From: Apilactobacillus kunkeei
Lineage (GTDB): Bacteria; Bacillota; Bacilli; Lactobacillales; Lactobacillaceae
Length of the DNA stretch: 64,000 nucleotides
Direction of reading: 5' to 3'
Assembly (NCBI RefSeq): GCF_001308195.1
Contig: NZ_JXDF01000018.1
Coordinates: forward strand, 62,001-126,000
In this document: positions 46,451 through 55,633 of the stretch, in pieces
How positions within the stretch are numbered: the stretch's first letter is position 1
Layout: each line of letters opens with the position of its first letter
Program-made: the position numbers and the translations under genes
Notes under the pieces: model-generated
What the model was told of the DNA's origin: nothing
Database searches by the model: none
The model's input: only the letters and a program-made list of their open reading frames with translations

Positions 46451-48751
46451 TTATTGTAAATCATATAAATCGCTAGGCACAACATCAAACAAATGAGTTG
46501 GCTTTCCTTCAGCGATAATTGTTAGTTCATGCATGGCACGAGTACAGATTGTGTAAACCAATTGACGGTCTGCTTCGTCACCAAAATGTTTGTCATCTGC
46601 GTCAAACATAACCACAGAGTCAAATTCTAGCCCTTTAGCAAGGTAAGCAGGTATTACTAGGGTTCCAGTAGTCAAGCGTTGGTTTTCGGTCTGTATAAGC
46701 GTATTTTTTACGTTTCTGTCGTCTAATTGTTCGGATAATAACTTCGCATCAGACAAAGTTTTGACAATAATGGCTGTTGTATCGTGTTTTTCCATATCAT
46801 TATCGATTCTAGCAACTAATTTATCGAGTGCGACATCCCTATTTTCTACCACTTGCATGACTGGTTTGTCCCCGACACGCGCGAATGATTCGATTTGGCT
46901 ACCGCCTTCTAGAATGTGCTTAGTGAAGTCAGTGATTTGTTCAGTTGAACGGTATGACTTAGTAAGTTGCACGACGTTAGTCTTTTCAGGATCAAACATG
47001 GTTGATAGTTCTGATAGCAATGTATGACTATTTTCATGAGTGAAGATAGCTTGGTTCAAATCCCCTAGTAGTGTGAAACGAGCACGTGGGAAAGTGAACT
47101 TCATAAATGCCATTTGGAATGCGGTGTAGTCTTGGACTTCATCAATGAATAGGTACTTGATGTCGGTCTTAGGACGTTTACCTGAGATACGGTCGAATAG
47201 GTATAGGTATACTGAAACATCTGACATTGAGATGTGACCGTTCTTCATTTGGTTGATTGAAGTATCAACTGACTTGACCCAGTCTTCCTTGGTTAGGTCG
47301 TACTTGGATAAGTCGATTAGGTTTGGCACGTTTCTTAAGAAATGCACTAGTTGGTTGTTAACCCCTAGGAAACGACCGTGGACGATTTGTTTTCTAATAC
47401 GCTTAAATGCACCGATAACGATGTGTCTTGCTAGGAAGTCGAATTCCTTATCAGCATTTTCGAATTCGTCTGGATGGGCGTTTTGCACGGCTTGAATTTG
47501 TTCTCTACTCAAGTCTTGCACAGCTTGTTCTACCCATGGTTTCTTCATTTCGACTTTGACACGACGGTTCAAAATCTTGATTAAGCGTTCCTTGGTAGCA
47601 TCTAGACGGTTTCTTAGGTTGTAATTTTCATTGAAACTGTAATAAATTTCTGCGATTTGTTCCTTTGAGATAAAGATATCGCCTTGGAACTTCAAGTTCT
47701 TGAACTTCATGTCTTCACTGTTCAAGTGGTTAGTGTAGGCAGTTTCAGCCTTGAAGAATTCTAGACTGTTCTTTAGGTTATTAATGTTTCTTAGTTTCTT
47801 GTCTTCTGAATTATCTTCTTCAAAACGTTCTGAAAGAGTTTCAACCTTAAACTTAGGGACACGCAAACTACTGTATTGGTAGTAAGTCATTTGCACCATG
47901 TTTTGTTCACCCAATTCAGGCAAAACTTGATTGATGTAATCGTTAAACAATTGGTTAGGTGAGAACAATACGACTTGCGCTGAACTTAGTTTTCCTCTGT
48001 ATTGGTACAATAGGAAAGCGACACGTTGCAATACTGCTGCGGTCTTACCAGAACCAGCGGCCCCTTGCACGAATAACAAGTCAGACTTGGTATCTCTGAT
48101 AATTTTGTTTTGTTCTCTTTGGATGGTAGTAACGATACTCTTCATCTTGGTATTGGACTTACCATTTAGGTTATCCAATAACATTTGATCTCCAACCACT
48201 TGGTCGGTATCAAAGATGGTTTCAATCTTGCCATCCTTGATTTGGAATTGACGTTTTAAAGTCACGTTTACGGTTTGTTCACCCATTGGTGTGTGGTAGG
48301 TCAATTTACCAATTTTGCTATCGTAGTAGATACTCGAAATTGGAGCACGCCAGTCATAAATCAAGTAGTGATCTGGACTATCGGCAAAAGAACCTAAACC
48401 GATATAAATAGTTTCTGCCTTGTGTTCGCCTTCTTCTTCGAAGTCTAGACGAGCAAAATAAGGACGTTCTTGCATCTTGGCAAGCTTGTCGTATTCCTTA
48501 GTTGCATGTTTCCAACTATTTTCACGTTCTTCTAGCATTTGTTGTTGTTGGCGAATGGAGACTGATGTTTCCATCATTCCAGAATAAGTACTGGTCTTCA
48601 AACGCACATCATTATAGAAGTTTTTATTGATATCGTGTTCATCTTTTTCGGCACGATTTATTTTCTTAACGGCTTCAGCTTTGGCAACTTCGACCTTGGC
48701 TAAAACATCATTTAAGTGTTTTTGTTCTTGTTCTTTAATTGATTCAGACAT
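46451..48751 (-). CDS. helD: HelD-type helicase / RNA polymerase recycling factor
   Basis: SF1 UvrD-like motor, 766 residues. Long N-terminal coiled coil (about 1-100) that in HelD enters the RNA polymerase channels, then the HelD signature YIGLGSFADSPDHYLIYDWR, Walker A VQGAAGSGKTAAVLQR, DEVQDYTAFQ (motif II), LGDLNQAIF (motif III), and motif VI near YTICTRAMHELTI. In B. subtilis the homologue removes stalled RNA polymerase. Single gene with AGGAG before ATG. Confidence 0.9.
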   Translation of the reverse strand: MSESIKEQEQKHLNDVLAKVEVAKAEAVKKINRAEKDEHDINKNFYNDVRLKTSTYSGMMETSVSIRQQQQMLEERENSWKHATKEYDKLAKMQERPYFARLDFEEEGEHKAETIYIGLGSFADSPDHYLIYDWRAPISSIYYDSKIGKLTYHTPMGEQTVNVTLKRQFQIKDGKIETIFDTDQVVGDQMLLDNLNGKSNTKMKSIVTTIQREQNKIIRDTKSDLLFVQGAAGSGKTAAVLQRVAFLLYQYRGKLSSAQVVLFSPNQLFNDYINQVLPELGEQNMVQMTYYQYSSLRVPKFKVETLSERFEEDNSEDKKLRNINNLKNSLEFFKAETAYTNHLNSEDMKFKNLKFQGDIFISKEQIAEIYYSFNENYNLRNRLDATKERLIKILNRRVKVEMKKPWVEQAVQDLSREQIQAVQNAHPDEFENADKEFDFLARHIVIGAFKRIRKQIVHGRFLGVNNQLVHFLRNVPNLIDLSKYDLTKEDWVKSVDTSINQMKNGHISMSDVSVYLYLFDRISGKRPKTDIKYLFIDEVQDYTAFQMAFMKFTFPRARFTLLGDLNQAIFTHENSHTLLSELSTMFDPEKTNVVQLTKSYRSTEQITDFTKHILEGGSQIESFARVGDKPVMQVVENRDVALDKLVARIDNDMEKHDTTAIIVKTLSDAKLLSEQLDDRNVKNTLIQTENQRLTTGTLVIPAYLAKGLEFDSVVMFDADDKHFGDEADRQLVYTICTRAMHELTIIAEGKPTHLFDVVPSDLYDLQ

Positions 48752-48903
48752 TTGAGCTACGCTCCTATCTTAAAATTTGGTTATTAATTCTAGCACATAT
48801 ATGATAGAAAGAAAAGTCATCACAGACTTAACCTAATCTTTTCTCTACCTCTTCCATATATGATAAAATGTAGGCATACAAATATGTCAGGAGGTTTTTT
48901 CTG

Positions 48904-49566
48904 ATGATTAACATTTATCTTGTTCGTCATGGACAAACTTATTTAAATAAATACAACCGTATTCAAGGAATCGCTAACGCCCCTCTTACTGAAAAGGGAA
49001 TTGCCGATGCCATTGATGCCGGAAAAAGATTAAGTTCAATTACATTCAATCACGCATATTCCAGTGATATGCCTCGTGCTTTTGATACTGGAAAATATGT
49101 ATTGCAACAAAATCCCTCAGATATTGAAGAACCTATTGCAGATAAAGCTTTCCGTGAAGAAAACTTTGGTTACTTTGAAGGAAACGATAGCGAAGCTGCA
49201 TGGCACCAAATTGGTGGACCAGACGGCATGGACAATTATGCCAAGATGATTAGCAAACTAGGTATGGGGGGTACAGCCGATTTAATTGCTGCCCACGATC
49301 CATACGGTGATGCTGAAAACAATCAAGACTTATTGAATCGTTTCATCCCTGGCTTAAAGAAAGTCATTCAAAACGCTAACGACGGTGACAACATCATGAT
49401 TGCGGCTCACGGTACCATCATCAGATGGGCTGTTGACCAATTCAAGGATGACACCATCGACGTTTCCGAACCAATCGAAAACGGAAGTGTTTCAAAGCTA
49501 GTATCAAATGCTGACGCCAGTGAAATCAGCGTTGAATACTACAACAACTTAAGTGAAAACGTCTAA
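48904..49566 (+). CDS. Histidine phosphatase family protein
   Basis: 220 residues of the phosphoglycerate-mutase-like fold. The phosphorylated histidine is in LVRHGQTYLNKYNRIQG; second histidine in MIAAHGTIIRW; REENFGYFEG gives the usual acid region. Broad-specificity phosphatase (GpmB-like) is more likely than a glycolytic mutase. AGGAGG precedes the ATG. Single gene. Confidence 0.88.
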   Translation: MINIYLVRHGQTYLNKYNRIQGIANAPLTEKGIADAIDAGKRLSSITFNHAYSSDMPRAFDTGKYVLQQNPSDIEEPIADKAFREENFGYFEGNDSEAAWHQIGGPDGMDNYAKMISKLGMGGTADLIAAHDPYGDAENNQDLLNRFIPGLKKVIQNANDGDNIMIAAHGTIIRWAVDQFKDDTIDVSEPIENGSVSKLVSNADASEISVEYYNNLSENV

Positions 49567-49573
49567 TCAACGT

Positions 49574-49613
49574 AAAAATAACCGTTACTTAACAAAGTAA
49601 CGGTTATTTTTTT
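49574..49613. terminator. Bidirectional terminator after opp and the phosphatase gene
   Basis: AAAAATAACCGTTACTT pairs with AAGTAACGGTTATTTTT (17 base pairs) over four bases; between converging genes. Confidence 0.93.
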
Positions 49614-49619
49614 AGCTGT

Positions 49620-50552
49620 TTAGCGATCCTTGTACATTTGAATTTCGTCATCGGCAGCACGAACATAATGGTTAGGAGCAATTTCAACTAACTTACGTTG
49701 CTTTCCGTCACTTTCAACACTTGCATCGTAATCTACGATCTCACGTTGTCTTTCAAATTCAGGGTCCGGTACCGGAACAGCTGAAAGTAAACTTCTAGTG
49801 TAGTCGTGTAATGGATGAGCATATAGTTCATCGGCATCAGCGATTTCTAACATACGACCATAGTGCATGACACCGATACGGTCACTAATGTATTTAACCA
49901 TTGATAAATCATGGGCAATAAATAAGTATGTTAGCTTACGTTTCTTTTGTAAGTCCTTAAGTAGGTTAACTACTTGGGCTTGGATTGACACGTCCAATGC
50001 TGAGATTGGTTCATCGGCAATGATGAACTTAGGTTTAACAGCTAAGGCACGGGCAATCCCAATTCTTTGACGTTGTCCACCAGAGAATTCATGCGGATAT
50101 CTATTGGCATGTTCTTTGTTCAAACCAACAGTTTCCAATAATTCTTCGACTTGGGCATCACGATCAGCCTTGTCTTTGGCTAAGTGGTTAATGTCGATAC
50201 CTTCTGCAATAATGTCTTTAACCTTCATACGAGGGTTTAATGATGCGTAAGGGTCTTGGAAGATAGTTTGGATATCACTTCTGAATTCTTTTTCATCTTT
50301 TTTAGTCTTTAATTTTGAAACATCTTTACCTTCAAAGATGATTTCGCCGCCTGTTGGTTCATACAAATGACTAATTGCACGACCTGTGGTTGTCTTTCCG
50401 GAGCCAGATTCACCAACTAGTCCGAAGGTTTCCCCTTCATGGACATTGAAGGTAATATCATCAACAGCTCTAACTTCGTCTTTACGACCAACGTTAAAGT
50501 ATTGTTTTAAATTCTTTACTTCTAAAATTTTTGGTGCATCTTTATCTAACAT
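49620..50552 (-). CDS. oppF: Oligopeptide ABC transporter ATP-binding protein OppF
   Basis: Second ATPase of the peptide importer, 310 residues. Walker A GLVGESGSGKTTTGRA, signature HEFSGGQRQRIGIARALA, Walker B FIIADEPISALDVS, H-loop FIAHDLSMVKYIS, and the OppF-type C-terminal extension. ATG with AGGTGG upstream. Last gene of oppABCDF. Confidence 0.95.
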   Translation of the reverse strand: MLDKDAPKILEVKNLKQYFNVGRKDEVRAVDDITFNVHEGETFGLVGESGSGKTTTGRAISHLYEPTGGEIIFEGKDVSKLKTKKDEKEFRSDIQTIFQDPYASLNPRMKVKDIIAEGIDINHLAKDKADRDAQVEELLETVGLNKEHANRYPHEFSGGQRQRIGIARALAVKPKFIIADEPISALDVSIQAQVVNLLKDLQKKRKLTYLFIAHDLSMVKYISDRIGVMHYGRMLEIADADELYAHPLHDYTRSLLSAVPVPDPEFERQREIVDYDASVESDGKQRKLVEIAPNHYVRAADDEIQMYKDR

Positions 50553-50563
50553 ATTGTCACCAC

Positions 50564-51610
50564 CTATCCTTGTTTAGTATTTTTAAAGTGTTCTTGACGC
50601 TTTACGATGTCAGCTGGTGGAGTCACCTTAGGAGCTCTATCATCTAACAACCATGTTGCTGCGTAGTGAGTGTCAGAAACTTTAAAGAATGGTGGTTGTT
50701 CAATTGTGTCAATCTTTAATGCATACTTATTTCTAGCAGCAAATGCATCCCCTACTGGTGGTTCCAATAGGTCTGGAGGAGTACCTGGGATTGATGGTAA
50801 TACATCTTCGTCAGTATCCAAAGTAGGCATTGAACCTAATAATCCCCAAGTGTATGGGTGCTTTGGATTGTAGAAAATTTCATCAACAGTTCCGTATTCA
50901 ACGATTTTACCCGCATACATAACTGCAACACGATCAGCCATTCCTGCAACTACCCCTAAATCATGGGTAATGAAGATGATTGAAGTGTTAATCTTAGTTT
51001 GTAATTCCTTCATTAATTCCAGAATCTTAGCTTGGATGGTAACGTCCAACGCAGTGGTTGGTTCATCAGCGATTAAAATTTCTGGGTAGTTTACTAACGC
51101 AATCGCAATCACGATTCTTTGTCTCATCCCACCAGAGAATTGGTATGGGTAGTCATTGATTCGTTCTTCGGCATTAGTAATACCTACAAGTTTCAACATT
51201 TCCAAGGCTTTAGCCATTGCTTTTTCTTTGGATAAACCTTGGTGAATCATTAGTGGTTCAGCAACTTGACGACCAATCTTCATAGTTGGGTCTAATGAAG
51301 TCATTGGATCTTGGAAGATTTCAGCAATCTTGCTACCACGTAATTTACTTAATTCTTTTTCATCTAGTTTTAAAATGTCTTGGCCATCGAATTCGATGCT
51401 TCCGTCGACAACATCAGCGTTGGTTGCGTTCAAACCCATAATGCTTCGAGTAGTTACTGATTTACCAGAACCTGATTCCCCAACGATTGCTAGGGTTTCA
51501 CCCTTCTTCAAATCAAAACTAATGTCACGAATGGCTTGAACAGTACCCGCGTAAGTTTTGAAATTAATTGATAAATTTCTAACTTCTAGGATGTTTTCCT
51601 TGTTTTCCAT
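50564..51610 (-). CDS. oppD: Oligopeptide ABC transporter ATP-binding protein OppD
   Basis: First ATPase of the peptide importer, 348 residues. Walker A AIVGESGSGKSVTTRS, signature YQFSGGMRQRIVIAIALV, Walker B ILIADEPTTALDVT, H-loop FITHDLGVVAGMAD. An in-frame GTG at 51619 overlaps the ribosome-binding site; ATG 51610 is five bases after AGGTGA and is preferred. The typical OppD C-terminal cysteine cluster (C-x-x-C) seen in some relatives is not evident. Confidence 0.95.
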   Translation of the reverse strand: MENKENILEVRNLSINFKTYAGTVQAIRDISFDLKKGETLAIVGESGSGKSVTTRSIMGLNATNADVVDGSIEFDGQDILKLDEKELSKLRGSKIAEIFQDPMTSLDPTMKIGRQVAEPLMIHQGLSKEKAMAKALEMLKLVGITNAEERINDYPYQFSGGMRQRIVIAIALVNYPEILIADEPTTALDVTIQAKILELMKELQTKINTSIIFITHDLGVVAGMADRVAVMYAGKIVEYGTVDEIFYNPKHPYTWGLLGSMPTLDTDEDVLPSIPGTPPDLLEPPVGDAFAARNKYALKIDTIEQPPFFKVSDTHYAATWLLDDRAPKVTPPADIVKRQEHFKNTKQG

Positions 51611-51619
51611 TCTTGTCAC

Positions 51620-52639
51620 CTACTCTCTTGATTTAGGGTCAAATGCATCTCTTAGACCATCACCTAAAATGTTGAATGCAATCATTAATAATGAAAGAAC
51701 GATTGCTGGAACCCACATTTGATATGGTAAGAATTGGAATGACTTTTGACCGTTACTAATCAAAGTACCTAATGAAGCTGCTGGAGCTGGAACCCCAATT
51801 CCGATAAATGATAGGAATGCTTCGAAGAAGATAGCACTTGGAATAGTGAACATAGTATTAATAATGATCACTGAAGTTAAGTTTGGTAATAAGTGCTTGA
51901 AAGCAATCTTAAATGAACTTTCACCCAGCGAACGTGCAGCTAGCACGAATTCTTGACTCTTTAGTTCAAGTGTTTGAGCACGAACTAAACGAGCCATGTT
52001 GATCCAACTGGTAAATGCAATCGCGATGATGATTGCAGGAATACCAGGTTTTAATACCAATAGTAGAAGAATCATAACAACTAGGTTAGGAATTGATAGT
52101 AGGATTTCGATGACACGTTGCATGAAAGTATCAACTTTTCCACCAATCCAACCTGAGATAATTCCGTAAGCAACCCCGATAGTTAAATCGAAGAAAGTTG
52201 CAACAACGGCGATTAATAGTGAAATTCTAGTACCGAATAATGTTCTTGCGAACAAGTCACGACCTAAGTAGTCACTACCTAACCAGAAGTGATGGTTAGC
52301 AGCGGCACCAGTATAGGCGTTAACACGTGCTCCACCTTGCACTAAAGTTCCGTTAAATCCAGGAATGTCAATTCCAGGAATACGTGGTGGTAAGTTGTTT
52401 AAGTTTGGATGAGTTGAAATGCTGCTGAATGCAGGAATCAATGCTGATCCAAATGATACGACAAATAAGAAAATCAAAATGTATAGTGAAATCATTGCCG
52501 CTTTGTTTTTCTTTAGGCGACGCCATGAATCCTTCACAAAAGTAAGAGAAGGAGCCGCAATTTTTTCATTATCTAAATGTGCACCATCTGATAATGGTTC
52601 AAAGGCGTCTTTTGGTAGTTGTTTTGCTTTATCTGCCAT
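51620..52639 (-). CDS. oppC: Oligopeptide ABC transporter permease OppC
   Basis: 339 residues. Long N-terminal cytoplasmic tail, a first membrane segment, then the OppC domain with GSDYLGRDLFARTLFGTRIS and the EAA loop ARSLGESSFKIAFKHLLPNL that docks the ATPases. Lies one base after oppB and just before oppD. Confidence 0.95.
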   Translation of the reverse strand: MADKAKQLPKDAFEPLSDGAHLDNEKIAAPSLTFVKDSWRRLKKNKAAMISLYILIFLFVVSFGSALIPAFSSISTHPNLNNLPPRIPGIDIPGFNGTLVQGGARVNAYTGAAANHHFWLGSDYLGRDLFARTLFGTRISLLIAVVATFFDLTIGVAYGIISGWIGGKVDTFMQRVIEILLSIPNLVVMILLLLVLKPGIPAIIIAIAFTSWINMARLVRAQTLELKSQEFVLAARSLGESSFKIAFKHLLPNLTSVIIINTMFTIPSAIFFEAFLSFIGIGVPAPAASLGTLISNGQKSFQFLPYQMWVPAIVLSLLMIAFNILGDGLRDAFDPKSRE

Positions 52640-52640
52640 T

Positions 52641-53570
52641 TTATTCTCTTCCCCCTGCTACTCTGATTCTTGGATCGATTATTCCGTATACGATGTCGGT
52701 GATTAATAATACGACACATAATAGGAAACAATACATAACTGTAAGTCCCATGATTGTTGGGTAATCGTTAGTTAACACTGAGTTAACGAATTGTTCACCA
52801 ATACCTGGAATTGCGAAAATGTTTTCAACAACTAGTGATCCAGTCATGATGTTTACGGCCAATGGCCCGATGATTGTTACCAATGGGATTAAACTATTTC
52901 TTAGAGCATGGTGGTAAATAATACCGAATTTGCTTAGTCCCTTGGCTCTTGCTAGTTCAATGTAGTCTGAACTTAAAACGTCAACCATTTCAGTACGTAC
53001 GAAACGTGCTGATTCGGCTAATGGCATTGCTGCCAATGCTAATGTTGGAAGAATTGTGTATGCAAATCCACTCCAACCGGCGATTGGTAGTAATCCCCAC
53101 TTCAAAGCAATTACGTATTGTAGTAATACTGAGAAGACGAATGATGGAATTGAAATTCCTAGAATTGAGATGATAGTCGTTGAAGTATCAACCCAAGTAC
53201 TCTTCTTGATTGCCCCGATAGCACCAACAATGATACCAGCGATAACACCGACAACCATTGCTTGAGCACCCAATAGAAGTGATGGTCCCATACGACTTGA
53301 GATTAGGTATGAAACTGGTTGATCACTGAATTGGAATGATGTTCCAAAGTTACCGTGAACAGCGTTCACTAGGTAACTAATGTATTGTTGCCAAACTGGT
53401 TTATCCAAGCCGTATTGTTTTAACACCATGTAACGTTCGGCTGGGGAAAGTTTGGCTTCGTTAGTCAACGGTGTTCCTGGCATTAACTTCATTAAGAAGA
53501 ACGTCACAGTCACAACTATGAATAACGTTAATAACAAGTAAAAAACTCGTTTTGCTAAAAACTTAACCAT
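52641..53570 (-). CDS. oppB: Oligopeptide ABC transporter permease OppB
   Basis: 309 residues, six membrane segments. N-terminus FLAKRVFYLLLTLFIVVTVT and FFLMKLMPGTPLT typical of OppB; EAA loop ARAKGLSKFGIIYHHALRNS. Separated from oppA by 130 bases that contain a long stem without a T run, so it probably receives only part of the oppA transcript. Confidence 0.95.
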   Translation of the reverse strand: MVKFLAKRVFYLLLTLFIVVTVTFFLMKLMPGTPLTNEAKLSPAERYMVLKQYGLDKPVWQQYISYLVNAVHGNFGTSFQFSDQPVSYLISSRMGPSLLLGAQAMVVGVIAGIIVGAIGAIKKSTWVDTSTTIISILGISIPSFVFSVLLQYVIALKWGLLPIAGWSGFAYTILPTLALAAMPLAESARFVRTEMVDVLSSDYIELARAKGLSKFGIIYHHALRNSLIPLVTIIGPLAVNIMTGSLVVENIFAIPGIGEQFVNSVLTNDYPTIMGLTVMYCFLLCVVLLITDIVYGIIDPRIRVAGGRE

Positions 53571-53617
53571 ATTTTTTTATCCTCACAATCTTTCGGGAAA
53601 ATGCCCCTTTATGTACG

Positions 53618-53669
53618 GAAGAGTTTTAGATTCGACTATATCCATTATAGTAGTTATCTAAAACTCTTC
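53618..53669 (-). promoter_or_regulatory. Long intercistronic stem between oppA and oppB
   Basis: A 13-base-pair outer stem (GAAGAGTTTTAGA with TCTAAAACTCTTC) encloses a small internal loop and a six-base-pair inner stem (ACTATA/TATAGT) with a five-base loop. No T run follows on the minus strand, so it is not a normal terminator. It resembles stabilising or processing stems that keep binding-protein mRNA in excess over permease mRNA. Confidence 0.65.
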
Positions 53670-53700
53670 TCAATGAAAAAACTTAATTTAATTTAACTTT

Positions 53701-55326
53701 TTACTTTTTTGAAATTGTAGCATCTCTAAAGTCATATGATGAACCTGTAGGGAAGAATTGTACACCACTTACACGAGGCTTGATAACACGTGATTGAACT
53801 TGGTGGTATAGAGGGATAATTCCTTGATCAGCCATCAATTCTTTTTCAGCATTTACTAAATCGTTCCAACGTTTTGCAGGGTTGTTTGCGTCTACGCCTT
53901 CAGCGTTCTTAACGTATGCATCGTATTTAGCATTACTCCACTTACCGTTGTTGTACGAACCATCAGTAGTAAATAATTGTAGGAATGAAATTGGGTCTGG
54001 AAAATCAGCTCCCCATGCACTAACAACCATGTCGAATTGACCATTTTGTGAACGAGTCAATCTTGACTTAAATGGAATGTTTTGTGCAGATACCTTTAGG
54101 CCAGGTAGTTTTTCTAGAGCGGTTTGTAGGAATTCAGTAGTCTTCTTACCAGAATCTGTATCATCTGATAGGATTGAGTAGTTAACTGACTTCTTACCAA
54201 CTTCTTTTAGACCCTTAGCCCATAGTTTCTTAGCTTCTGCTAAGTTGTAAGTTACACCTGTCTTAGTTCCAGCGTATTCAGTAAAGTCTTTACCGTTACG
54301 TTTTGACATGTCTGGTGATACGTAACCTACAGCTGAGATTGAACCGTCACCTAAAGTGTTCTTAGTGTATTCATCACGGTCAATTGCTAATGAGATAGCC
54401 TTTCTAATGTTGGCATTCTTAAAGATAGGATCTTTCTTTTCATTTAATTCAATGTAGAAAGTTGAAGCCTGTTTCAATGCATGATATTCACTTGAATTCT
54501 TGTACTTACCAACTTGTTGTGCACCAGCTAATTGAACTGAGTCAAGTTGCCCAGTTTCATATTGATTTAATGAAGTATTAGCATCATTTTGAGCATTAAT
54601 CTTAATACCTGCAACCTTAATTTTACTTGCATTGTAGTAATCTTTATTCTTGATTAAGTTCCATGAGTTGTTTGTACCAGTCCATCCTTCGACCTTGAAT
54701 GGTCCGTTGTAAACCATGTCCTTGCTTGATGTACCATAAGCTGAACCAAATTTCTTAACTGCTGATTCGCTTTGTGGTAAGAAAGGTGCCATAGTTACTA
54801 AGTACTTGAAGTAATCTTGAGGTTTATTCAATGTAACAACAAGTTTGTAATCACCATCTGCCTTTACACCTAATGATGAAACCGGTGCCTTACCCTTGCC
54901 AATTGAATCAGCATTTTCAATGTCTGAGAATAAGTATGAGTATTGTGAGGCTGTCTTAGGATTTACAGTACGTTGCCAACCGTAGACGAAGTCCTTCGCA
55001 GTTACAGGCTTACCATCACTCCATTTCGAATGACGTAAGTTAAATGTATATGTTTTACCATCTTTTGATACCTTGTAACTTTCAGCTACACCAGGTTTCA
55101 CTTTATTGTTAGTAGCACTAATTAATAGTCCTTCATTACTATTATTTAATGTACTAAAACTAAGTGTATCGGTTGCTTTAGAAGCATCTAGTGTAGGTAA
55201 CTGTGAATTTTCTTGCCAATTAATATACTTACTTGTGGATTCCTTTGAAGAATTACCACAAGCCGCTAGTAGGAATGCTGATGCAGCACCAACAACCCCT
55301 AGCTTTACTACGGATTTCATTTTCAT
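53701..55326 (-). CDS. oppA: Oligopeptide-binding lipoprotein OppA
   Basis: Surface lipoprotein that binds peptides for OppBCDF, 541 residues. Lipoprotein signal with lipobox LLAACGNS (cysteine near residue 23), then the family-5 binding-protein fold: KDFVYGWQRTVNPKTASQY, MVYNGPFKVEGWT, RKAISLAIDRDEYTK. Several starts are in frame (TTG 55341, ATG 55332, ATG 55326); GGGGG is eight bases from ATG 55326. First gene of the opp operon. Confidence 0.94.
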   Translation of the reverse strand: MKMKSVVKLGVVGAASAFLLAACGNSSKESTSKYINWQENSQLPTLDASKATDTLSFSTLNNSNEGLLISATNNKVKPGVAESYKVSKDGKTYTFNLRHSKWSDGKPVTAKDFVYGWQRTVNPKTASQYSYLFSDIENADSIGKGKAPVSSLGVKADGDYKLVVTLNKPQDYFKYLVTMAPFLPQSESAVKKFGSAYGTSSKDMVYNGPFKVEGWTGTNNSWNLIKNKDYYNASKIKVAGIKINAQNDANTSLNQYETGQLDSVQLAGAQQVGKYKNSSEYHALKQASTFYIELNEKKDPIFKNANIRKAISLAIDRDEYTKNTLGDGSISAVGYVSPDMSKRNGKDFTEYAGTKTGVTYNLAEAKKLWAKGLKEVGKKSVNYSILSDDTDSGKKTTEFLQTALEKLPGLKVSAQNIPFKSRLTRSQNGQFDMVVSAWGADFPDPISFLQLFTTDGSYNNGKWSNAKYDAYVKNAEGVDANNPAKRWNDLVNAEKELMADQGIIPLYHQVQSRVIKPRVSGVQFFPTGSSYDFRDATISKK

Positions 55327-55633
55327 TTCCATTACCCCCAATTTCCTTACTAAAAAGTTTTTGTTTAAAAGGATTGTGAAAATAATACCACCAATCTATT
55401 ATAAAGCGCAATACTTTTTCTAATTTATTTCTAATTTAGTTGAATATTTGTATCTTAAAAAGTAAAGAAAACGTTAATTTATCAGACCATTTAGATACAT
55501 TAGATAATCTAATCATTATAAAAGATACACTCATAACTATATTAAAACTTTCTAATTTTTTCTCTTTTTATAATCATTCTTATTAATGATACGTAAATGG
55601 TATAATGGATAAAAATAACAAGGAGGTATTCAT
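55327..55633. promoter_or_regulatory. Divergent oppA/hflX promoter region
   Basis: No gene lies here. For hflX (plus strand) an extended -10, TGG then TATAAT (55598-55606), stands 28 bases before the start. For oppA (minus strand) a TATAAT near 55400 and a TATTAT near 55384, the latter with TTGCGC 18 bases upstream, are candidate promoters. Midway, ATTAGATAATCTAAT (55499-55513) is a perfect palindrome that may be an operator. The remainder is AT-rich. Confidence 0.55.
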
